Positions 1-5,472 of a stretch of 8,457 nt of DNA are shown here, piece after piece. Positions within the stretch are counted from its first letter, which is position 1, and each line of letters opens with the position of its first letter. The DNA comes from DATKMG01 sp035541995. GTDB taxonomy: Bacteria > Acidobacteriota > Terriglobia > Versatilivoradales > Versatilivoraceae. A program made the translations under genes and the position numbers. The notes below the pieces were generated by a model, which saw only the letters and a program-made list of their open reading frames with translations, was not told the origin of the DNA and did no database searches. The stretch spans positions 1 to 8,457 of the forward strand of contig DATKMG010000556.1 of NCBI GenBank assembly GCA_035541995.1. The letters run 5' to 3'.

Positions 1-15
1 TGATAATTAAATATT

Positions 16-339
16 TCTAATGGGTCCGGTGAGTTAAACTGGAAAATCGACCTTGGTGACGTGGAAATCGGCGGTGAATCACAAGGCTTTGATTGAGTCT
101 TATGCGAAAGAGATATGACGAGAGTCTCAAGGCACGAGTCGCCTCGGAGGCCATCAGGCCCGCAGTCTGCTTTGGCTTCTGCAACCAGGAGCGTCTCCAT
201 CGGGCTGTCGTGTACAAGACTCCATACCAGCCCTACACCCGTACAGCAGGGGGAGAACCCAACCCTATTCGCCAGGTACCCAGGCGTGCTTTTCCACCTT
301 GAAAAGCCACTTTTTGTCTTGACAGACGGGTCCACCTCA
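16..339 (+). mobile_element. IS3-family insertion sequence relic (internally deleted, MITE-like)
   Basis: The segment has the two ends of an IS3-type element but almost no interior. The right end, around 319-339, reads TTGACAGACGGGTCCACCTCA, the kind of terminus seen in IS3-family elements. Its reverse complement aligns with gaps to the left end near 21-40 (TGG, CCG, GT, AA and AC are shared), giving an imperfect inverted repeat of about 20 bases. Between them lies a short reading frame whose first part resembles the OrfA N-terminus and whose second part resembles the OrfB C-terminus. At about 320 bases it is far shorter than a full element (usually 1.2-1.5 kb), so it cannot transpose by itself. 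The left boundary is uncertain by several bases, and I could not identify a clear target-site duplication. Confidence 0.7.
102..302 (+). pseudogene. IS3-family transposase remnant (OrfA start fused to OrfB end)
   Basis: The frame opens at ATG 102 with MRKRYDESLKARVASEAI, the typical beginning of an IS3-family OrfA helix-turn-helix protein. After residue 18 it jumps directly to FCNQERLHRAVVYKTPY, which matches the C-terminal (Y)NQERLHxxLGYKTP block of the OrfB DDE transposase. Everything between is absent: the rest of OrfA, the frameshift window and the whole catalytic DDE core. The 66-residue product ends at TGA 300-302 and cannot be a transposase. The join is in frame, as expected from one internal deletion rather than gradual decay. 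An in-frame TTG at 93 could also serve as start, but ATG 102 fits the family better. Expression as a small peptide cannot be excluded but there is no sign of function. Confidence 0.75.
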
Positions 340-346
340 GTATAAA
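319..346 (+). promoter_or_regulatory. Predicted sigma-70-type hybrid promoter at the IS right end
   Basis: TTGACA at 319-324 matches the -35 consensus exactly and is followed after 16 bases by TATAAA at 341-346, close to the -10 consensus TATAAT. Transcription would begin near 353 and run toward the gene cluster at 602. The -35 box lies inside the terminal repeat of the IS3 relic while the -10 box lies just outside its end at about 339, the usual arrangement for a promoter formed by IS insertion. The leader to the first start codon would be about 250 bases. This is a sequence prediction only; the 16-base spacer is one short of the optimum. Confidence 0.6.
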
Positions 347-366
347 TTGGCTCGCAGTCAACATCA

Positions 367-380
367 AATATCATGATATT
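367..380. promoter_or_regulatory. Perfect 14-bp palindrome, possible operator
   Basis: AATATCATGATATT equals its own reverse complement over 14 bases. It lies about 14-27 bases downstream of the transcript start predicted from the promoter at 319-346, a position where a bound dimeric repressor would block initiation or early elongation. The surrounding sequence is AT-rich, which raises the chance of an accidental palindrome. No regulator gene is present in the window to pair it with. Confidence 0.35.
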
Positions 381-589
381 ATACCTTTATGACACTTTTC
401 CCGGACAGGGTGACTCACTCAACGTAGGGTGGCTTACTTAGCAGAATAAACCGTTGAAGAGCTTGTAAAACTGATTGCCATATGACTTCAGCCGCGTGGG
501 AAGCTTGAGCCCCCACAAACTTCAGCGGGTCCAATTAGAGAAGATTGGGCACATCGAGGCGGCGAAAGTGGCTGTTGTCTAAGGGGGAA

Positions 590-594
590 AGGAG
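590..594 (+). promoter_or_regulatory. Ribosome binding site deciding the start of the ferredoxin-like gene
   Basis: AGGAG lies seven bases before ATG 602. It selects that start over the upstream in-frame TTG at 545, which has no such site and would add 19 residues unlike any ferredoxin N-terminus. Confidence 0.75.
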
Positions 595-601
595 AATCCC
601 G

Positions 602-973
602 ATGAGGATTGATGTGGACGCGCTCAAGTGTATTGGGTGTATGGCTTGCGAGATGGCGTGCGGCTATCACAGGGATGATGCCTTCGCTCTGCTTTCGTCG
701 TGCATCGTCATGTACCGGACTCGAGAGAAGAAGGACTACTTTGGAGTAGTGGTAAAGGAGGAAGAGAGCCTAAATATAGCGCGGCCTGAAGGGCTTGAGA
801 TAAGACGAATCGGTGTGACGGAGGAATCGAGTGATTCAGGACAAAAAAAGGAAGGGGACGCATCTGCAAAACCCATGCTCCTTCGTGAACCCTGCGACCT
901 GTGTAGCGGCATGAAGTACGGCCCAATGTGCGTGAAAATTTGTCCGGTCAGTGCGATCTCGCTGGTAGAGTGA
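602..973 (+). CDS. Two-cluster 4Fe-4S ferredoxin-like electron transfer protein
   Basis: This small cytoplasmic protein (123 residues) probably carries electrons for the AOR-like protein encoded 11 bases downstream. Near the N-terminus it has CxxCxxCxxxC (C10, C13, C16, C20). Near the C-terminus it has CxxC-x8-CxxxCP (C98, C101, C110, C114), with the longer spacing seen in iron-sulfur subunits of the DmsB/NrfC/HycB type. Together these can hold two [4Fe-4S] clusters. The two motifs are separated by about 77 residues, including a Ser/Glu/Lys-rich stretch around residues 75-92 that looks like a flexible loop. There is no signal peptide or membrane segment. AOR-family enzymes are often encoded beside such a protein, so subunit or dedicated electron donor/acceptor is the best reading. 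The exact partner is inferred from position alone. Confidence 0.85.
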   Translation: MRIDVDALKCIGCMACEMACGYHRDDAFALLSSCIVMYRTREKKDYFGVVVKEEESLNIARPEGLEIRRIGVTEESSDSGQKKEGDASAKPMLLREPCDLCSGMKYGPMCVKICPVSAISLVE

Positions 974-984
974 GGAGAATAGAA

Positions 985-2304
985 ATGGACTATTTATCAT
1001 CAAATAAGATTTTGATCGTGGACCTGGAAACCGGCCAAATATCTGAAGATGAGCTTGATGACGAGCTCGTGGGTCAAAAAATTGGTGGTGTGGGTATTAC
1101 AACTTGGCTCTATGAGGCGCACAAGGACAGTGACCCTATTGTTCTGGGGGCCGGCTTGCTGACAGGCACACTGTTTCCCGCTTCGGCCCTAGGGGTCATT
1201 TCCGCCAAGAGCCCCAGAACCGGGGCCTTGACGCACTCCCCGTTCACCTTGAAAGCCGGCATGGAACTAAAGTACACCGGCTTCGATTATGTCGTAATCA
1301 TGGGAAAATCTGAGAAGCCTGTCTTCCTCTGGCTCCATGACGGTGTCGCAGATATCCAGGACGCTTCCGAATTTTGGGGGGCCGATGTCTGGAGCACTAC
1401 TGATTCTATACGAAAAAGTATGGGCGACGATCTTATCCAAACTCTGGTCATTGGCCCCGCCGGCGAATTGGGATCAGACCTGGCTCAGATTTGTGTCAAT
1501 TACTGGGCAAGTGGAGATTGCTGGGGCTTTGGCAAAGTATTTGGACAGAAAAACCTCAAATCTGTGGCCCTCCGTGGAATGGGGTTGCTGGAAATTGCCG
1601 ATCCGGAAGATTTTGTCGATCAATGCTTCAATGTGTTGGAGACGATCAAGCATGGCGCCTTTGCAGGCAAGAATGGAGTTGAAGACATTCTGACAGCAAT
1701 GGGCGAGAAAGACGTCAAAGAATGGATTGCTCCCTTCGTGCATCGCCACAGTGCGTGCTACAATACCCCTTATCCAACCAACACGTTCATATATTTGGAC
1801 GAAAATCCAAAGACCCTCACAGAACCGAGTGAGCAAGAACCCGGGTTTCTCATCAATGATATCGGGGCCTTGTTGGCACTAAAGAAAGCTGGACTGTCGG
1901 CGGAAAGCGCCGGACGTGTTCTAAAAGCCTGTGCGAAGTATGGTATTGATCCGACCGCAGTTGCCGAAGTGACCGCCAAATCCGGTCAAAAGGACCTTGA
2001 ACAGATCGAAAAGTCGTTTGCCGATCTGAAAGGGCCTGTTTCAGATCCTAAAGCCAAAAAGTTCAGCTCGTGGACCCCTGGGAGACCACTTTTTTCTGAC
2101 TTCGGCCTCTCAGACGACAGCGCCTATGGCGATTGGTGGGTAAGAAGACAAGCGGTGGCGTACCTTTTCGGTATTCACCCGATTTTTGCAAACATGGCTC
2201 CGGAAATTTCGGAGGAATTGCTGATAGAAATGTTCAATAAAGGTACAGGACTTACCCTGTCCCAGGAAACACTGGACAAAGCTATTGCGGATGTTTGCCT
2301 CTAA
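985..2304 (+). CDS. Divergent, short aldehyde ferredoxin oxidoreductase (AOR) family protein, probably lacking the Fe-S cluster
   Basis: The AOR N-terminal domain is clear: KILIVDLETG near residue 8, KSPRTG at 75-80, GFDYVVIMGKSEKPVFL, IGPAGE at 156-161 and FGQKNLK at 186-192. The C-terminal part is altered. Where AOR enzymes have CxxCPxxC for the [4Fe-4S] cluster this protein has CYNTPYPT (C258, T261, T265). Where they have DxxGLC it has LFGIH (H398). The PEYET-like block is replaced by FLIND. YGID (319-322) preserves one GLD-like pterin-side motif. At 439 residues it is far shorter than the usual ~600-700; the spacing from the first cluster Cys to the fourth-ligand position is 140 rather than ~206 in the P. 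furiosus enzyme, and the C-terminus stops early. The frame is open and has a good ribosome site (GAGGAG 972-977 before ATG 985), so this looks like a diverged subfamily rather than a pseudogene. Whether it binds tungstopterin is unknown. Confidence 0.85.
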   Translation: MDYLSSNKILIVDLETGQISEDELDDELVGQKIGGVGITTWLYEAHKDSDPIVLGAGLLTGTLFPASALGVISAKSPRTGALTHSPFTLKAGMELKYTGFDYVVIMGKSEKPVFLWLHDGVADIQDASEFWGADVWSTTDSIRKSMGDDLIQTLVIGPAGELGSDLAQICVNYWASGDCWGFGKVFGQKNLKSVALRGMGLLEIADPEDFVDQCFNVLETIKHGAFAGKNGVEDILTAMGEKDVKEWIAPFVHRHSACYNTPYPTNTFIYLDENPKTLTEPSEQEPGFLINDIGALLALKKAGLSAESAGRVLKACAKYGIDPTAVAEVTAKSGQKDLEQIEKSFADLKGPVSDPKAKKFSSWTPGRPLFSDFGLSDDSAYGDWWVRRQAVAYLFGIHPIFANMAPEISEELLIEMFNKGTGLTLSQETLDKAIADVCL

Positions 2305-2382
2305 CGTGCCACGCAGCGTGGGCTACCAGCTCAACTGAGTGGTTCCTACCAGACGGCGGGTGTTGGGTTTAAGAACACTAAC
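2305..2382 (+). other. Intergenic hairpin pair between the AOR-like and amidotransferase-like genes
   Basis: Two adjacent stem-loops can be drawn. One is CCACG 2309-2313 with CGTGG 2317-2321 around a three-base loop. The other is ACCA-g-CTC (2325-2332) with GAGTGGT (2337-2343) around a four-base loop, with one bulged base. Neither is followed by a T-run, so they are not a standard intrinsic terminator. They could be an mRNA-processing or stabilising element, or attenuate transcription between the first two and the later genes. Confidence 0.35.
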
Positions 2383-3714
2383 ATGAATTTTTACGACTCG
2401 TATGCGTCCATAAACCAAAAACTCGCGAGGGGCGCCAATCTCCATTATGGGGAGGACGAAGCAAGTATACTGCCGTGCGATTCACGCCCTTTACGTATTC
2501 CTCGTATTGGCGTCTACGCGGGATCGGGAACATCCCATTCCTGGCTGTGGTTTGTAGAGCTTTTTGACCGAATGTTGTTCCATGATCTAGTCTTCCTAAC
2601 CGAGGACATGGTGAGAGAAGGAGCCCTGCTGGACCTCGATGTTTTTGTCATCTCGGGTGGAGACACGATTGGAATTGCAGAAGGACTCGGGGGCGAGGGG
2701 GCCGGGCAACTGGAGTCATTCATCAAAGGCGGAGGGCTTTATCTTGGATCGTGCGCAGGTGCCTATCTTCCCCTCAAATCATCAAAGCTCCATTTAGACA
2801 GGTTCAATTTCGTTGACATAAAGATCGCAAACCTCTCCAAAACGCTGCCCGAAATCAAACGATTGCCGAGCAAGGCGTCTACCGTTTATGGGTGTGATTT
2901 CGTGTACCATCCAGTCCGAGAAGCCGTTCGCCTTCGACTGACGGGAAGGAAGCCCTTCATGAGCAAGCAGAGTTTCCTTGCTCCGCTGTACGGCGGCCCA
3001 TCAATGGTGACTGGTCGGGCTTCTGATGTTCTGGCCTGCTATGAGGGTTTCACGGAAAAGACCCTGTTCTTGGTTGACGAGACCTTGGCTGAAAAGACCC
3101 TTTTGGGTAAAGTGGCCGCTGCCAGGACCGATATGGGAGATGGCTCTTTATACCTATTTGGCCCCCATTTCGAACACCCCCATTTCACTGTGGCCAACCA
3201 CCTTGTGGCTACTGCCATATTCTGGGACATGAAGAGAGAGAGAATTAATAGGAAATCCTCTGACGGTGAAATCATCATCGAGGGTGCGGCCAAGAAAAAA
3301 CTAATTTTGGACATTAAACGCGAGATTAGCAATGCCCGAATTGTCTCGGTCGGACTGGAGGCGGCACCTGTTAAGTGGACCATAGGTTGCAAAACTTACG
3401 AACCTGAAAAGATTAGGGTTTTTCTCGAAGCGATATGGAAACGGATCAACCGATTGGAACGTTCCGGTGGGGTAAGCCTGCACAAAGGCGCCGACGAACA
3501 GTTGGCCGCCCTTGCCATTCACGTCCGGCAGATTTTGAGGGAAATGAAGTCAAGAATAGATGATCGCTTGGATACACAGGATCTCGCGGAAGATCTCTTT
3601 GATTCTTTGCGTAGGCTGACAATGCTTTTTTTGCAGATCTACTTTGACTCTTCCGGGTGTAGTCGGCCAACGGGCTCTCACATCCTGAAAAAGACGTTTT
3701 CTTTTTCTGAATGA
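2383..3714 (+). CDS. BPL_N-type class I glutamine-amidotransferase-like protein with a helical C-terminal extension
   Basis: The first ~290 residues resemble the BPL_N / class I glutamine amidotransferase fold. RIGVYAGSGTS (41-51) starts a beta strand. DVFVISGGDT (86-95) is the glycine-rich loop. LGSCAGAY (121-128) is a nucleophile elbow with C124. GPHFEHP (260-266) supplies H262 and E264 in the H-x-E spacing of the amidotransferase triad. All three catalytic-type residues are therefore present. Residues ~300-443 form a charged, mostly helical tail I do not recognise. There is no signal peptide. BPL_N proteins are named from the N-terminus of eukaryotic biotin protein ligase, and most bacterial members have no known reaction, so the substrate is unknown. 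It lies 78 bases after the AOR-like gene and 91 before the hexaheme cytochrome gene, on the same strand. The ribosome site before ATG 2383 is weak (TAAGAA). Confidence 0.75.
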   Translation: MNFYDSYASINQKLARGANLHYGEDEASILPCDSRPLRIPRIGVYAGSGTSHSWLWFVELFDRMLFHDLVFLTEDMVREGALLDLDVFVISGGDTIGIAEGLGGEGAGQLESFIKGGGLYLGSCAGAYLPLKSSKLHLDRFNFVDIKIANLSKTLPEIKRLPSKASTVYGCDFVYHPVREAVRLRLTGRKPFMSKQSFLAPLYGGPSMVTGRASDVLACYEGFTEKTLFLVDETLAEKTLLGKVAAARTDMGDGSLYLFGPHFEHPHFTVANHLVATAIFWDMKRERINRKSSDGEIIIEGAAKKKLILDIKREISNARIVSVGLEAAPVKWTIGCKTYEPEKIRVFLEAIWKRINRLERSGGVSLHKGADEQLAALAIHVRQILREMKSRIDDRLDTQDLAEDLFDSLRRLTMLFLQIYFDSSGCSRPTGSHILKKTFSFSE

Positions 3715-3805
3715 GAACTCCTGTCGCAGCAGGCCATTAAAGCTTGCAAATTGGAGCTATTGCACGCCCATGACATCGTTCTTAAGGCCGTCATAGGGGT
3801 TAACG

Positions 3806-4711
3806 TTGTACCGATTACGAGCAAATCTTTGCAAGAGCAATGCGGCGGAAAAAGCGCTGACCTTGCTTACGCATAGATGGTTGTTGGTTTTGACCTGGCC
3901 AATTTTGCTCATAAATGTCCAGCTGGCATGGTCTGAAAACTTGACGACCTCCTCCTCTTGGTTCGTAGACATGAATCGGTTTTCAAAATCAGCTCATGCA
4001 TCTTTGAAGTGCGAGCGCTGTCACGGGGAATTGACATCACAGCCCAATGTTCATCCCAACCGCAAAGATGTTGATGCGATGAAGAAAGACACTGTCGCGT
4101 CTTACGATTATAAGCGTTGCGAAGCATGTCATCCGGAAGCATACCAGCGTTATCTTATGGGAGAGCACGCTAAGGTTCTGATCAAACAAGAACAGGACAA
4201 ACGGTCAGGCATTAAAGAAGCCTCTCTCGAACGCTTAGCTCCCAGATGTGGCGACTGTCATTCATCTCACTATGCCCCATCCAAACTCTCCAGGATTGAG
4301 ATAGGCGCACGACAGATAGAAACCTGTGGGAAATGTCATAAGGCGCAAGTGATGAGCTACCTTAAAGACTCCCATGGCCGAATGGGCGTTTTTCTGGAAA
4401 AAAAAGCCTCGGCATGCTGTACGGATTGCCATGGAGCCCACGCTTGCGAGTCACTGAAAGATGAACAGAAAGCCTTAGCCGCTTGCATGAGATGTCATAA
4501 AGAAGCCACGATAGGTTTCGCGGGTGTAATTATTCATACCGGTTCCGAAGACATCTCAAAGAAAGATCCGAAAAAACAGGCCGGCATGGCGGTGATAGAG
4601 GCTGTAAAGCGAATCTCTCAGATAGGGATCATCATCATCCTGGCATTCTTTGCTCTACGGACTTTTGTGTGGATACTTCGTGAGCTTCATAACAAGTTGA
4701 GAGGAAGATGA
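3806..4711 (+). CDS. Hexaheme cytochrome c with signal sequence and C-terminal membrane anchor
   Basis: Six CxxCH heme c attachment motifs occur, with first cysteines at residues 69, 105, 148, 174, 205 and 227. A hydrophobic export segment covers ~25-41 (WLLVLTWPILLINVQLA), probably cleaved near AWS/E. A second hydrophobic helix (~270-291) followed by Arg/Lys-rich residues anchors the C-terminus. The heme domain should therefore sit on the outer face of the cytoplasmic membrane. Its stop overlaps the ribosome site of the cytochrome b gene, whose ATG lies one base beyond, so the two products probably form one quinone-linked module. The start is unusual: no ATG or GTG is available, and the best choice is TTG 3806 behind AGGGG (3795-3799). 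That leaves a ~24-residue n-region, rather long for a signal peptide, so an internal TTG is possible. Fold family (cytochrome c3-like or other) is not assigned. Confidence 0.88.
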   Translation: MYRLRANLCKSNAAEKALTLLTHRWLLVLTWPILLINVQLAWSENLTTSSSWFVDMNRFSKSAHASLKCERCHGELTSQPNVHPNRKDVDAMKKDTVASYDYKRCEACHPEAYQRYLMGEHAKVLIKQEQDKRSGIKEASLERLAPRCGDCHSSHYAPSKLSRIEIGARQIETCGKCHKAQVMSYLKDSHGRMGVFLEKKASACCTDCHGAHACESLKDEQKALAACMRCHKEATIGFAGVIIHTGSEDISKKDPKKQAGMAVIEAVKRISQIGIIIILAFFALRTFVWILRELHNKLRGR

Positions 4712-4712
4712 T

Positions 4713-5438
4713 ATGGCTGACCAAACTGTGGGGCAGCAAATCTTCTGGCGTTTTAGTGTTATTCACAGAGCATTACATCTTATCGTAATATTTGGATTTA
4801 TAGGGATCGTGGTAACCGGATTTTCCATGGCGTTCAGTTCTGTGGCGCCTGCTCGAGGATTTGCCTCGTTCCTCGGAGGCGCCGACAGCGTGCGGTACCT
4901 GCACAGATTCTTTGCTGTTGTACTGTATTTGTGCGTGGTCACACACGTCTTCTGGCTGTTTTACTACAAGCTCATCTTAGGTGGAAACCTTCTGGGCCCG
5001 AATTCCGTCTGTTTTCGTAAACAAGATCTTCTTTGTTTGCGTGACCATATCGGATACATACTCGCGTTTCGGAATGCGCCTCCTGCGTTTGACCGTTTCA
5101 CTTATTGGGAGAAAGTGGACTACTGGGCGATTTTTATCGGCATGCAGTCTATGGGTCTCACAGGTTTATTCCTATGGTTTCCTGAGTTCTTCTCCCGTCT
5201 CCTCCCCGGCTACTTCGTTAACGTCGCCCATGTCCTTCACTTCGACGAAGCAGTACTGGCAGTGCTCTATATATTTCTCATACACCTCACCAATGCCCAT
5301 TGGCGACCGGGAGTCTATCCGGGAGACTGGACTATCTTTACCGGAAAAACGACAAAAGAAACTTTGATGAAAGACCATCCGGGCGAATGGGCCTCATTGA
5401 ACGCTTCTCCTCAGAGTTCCGCTATCGGGGAGAAATAA
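4713..5438 (+). CDS. Four-helix cytochrome b subunit (FdnI / cytochrome b561-like)
   Basis: The 241-residue protein has four hydrophobic helices at about 20-40, 63-86, 136-156 and 175-195. Histidines suited to bind two b hemes are H18 or H22 at the start of helix 1, H64 (RYLHRFF) and H78 in helix 2, and H173/H176 and H191 in helix 4. FSVIHRALHL at the N-terminus and TYWEKVDYW before helix 3 resemble formate dehydrogenase gamma and hydrogenase cytochrome b subunits. Such subunits pass electrons between a periplasmic redox protein and the quinone pool. The gene starts at ATG 4713 one base after the hexaheme cytochrome stop, with GAGGAAG just before, which indicates translational coupling. Its natural partner is therefore the hexaheme protein; no formate dehydrogenase or hydrogenase catalytic subunit lies in the window. 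The direction of electron flow cannot be read from sequence. Confidence 0.85.
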   Translation: MADQTVGQQIFWRFSVIHRALHLIVIFGFIGIVVTGFSMAFSSVAPARGFASFLGGADSVRYLHRFFAVVLYLCVVTHVFWLFYYKLILGGNLLGPNSVCFRKQDLLCLRDHIGYILAFRNAPPAFDRFTYWEKVDYWAIFIGMQSMGLTGLFLWFPEFFSRLLPGYFVNVAHVLHFDEAVLAVLYIFLIHLTNAHWRPGVYPGDWTIFTGKTTKETLMKDHPGEWASLNASPQSSAIGEK

Positions 5439-5472
5439 ACGATTTGCAAGAGACCAACGAGTCAAGAGTCTC

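Larger units (their letters stand above)
347..601 (+). other. Leader / intergenic region upstream of the redox gene cluster
   Basis: No coding frame here is convincing. Apart from the palindrome at 367-380, the stretch holds a possible small hairpin (GTGGG 496-500 with CCCAC 512-516, loop of 11) and a direct repeat of ACTTCAGC at 485-492 and 519-526. The region ends in a strong ribosome binding site (AGGAG at 590-594). I see no riboswitch I can name, no tRNA and no terminator with a T-run. If the promoter at 319-346 is used, this is a long untranslated leader. Confidence 0.5.

Noticed and set aside
115..345. Second overlapping frame in the IS relic as a separate gene
   Set aside because: It is a different frame over the same transposase remnant, with no family resemblance in its own frame.
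545..601. N-terminal extension of the ferredoxin-like protein from TTG 545
   Set aside because: The added residues do not resemble a ferredoxin, TTG 545 lacks a ribosome site, and AGGAG at 590-594 sits correctly for ATG 602.
928..984. Upstream GTG 928 start for the AOR-like protein
   Set aside because: It would overlap the ferredoxin-like gene in another frame by 46 bases. ATG 985 has GAGGAG in place and begins right before the typical AOR N-terminal strand.
985..2304. Frameshift or assembly error as the cause of the short AOR-like protein
   Set aside because: Similarity continues in one frame up to the end (YGID and the final LTLSQETLD block), and no missing AOR segment appears in another frame, so real shortening is more likely.
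1474..3970. Minus-strand open frames opposite the AOR-like, amidotransferase-like and cytochrome genes
   Set aside because: They are shadows of strong + strand genes, lack ribosome sites, and their translations show no family motifs.
4639..4652. Possible sigma-54 promoter (TGGCA ... TTGCT) inside the hexaheme gene
   Set aside because: The spacing between the two elements is two bases too short, and it lies within coding sequence for the membrane anchor.
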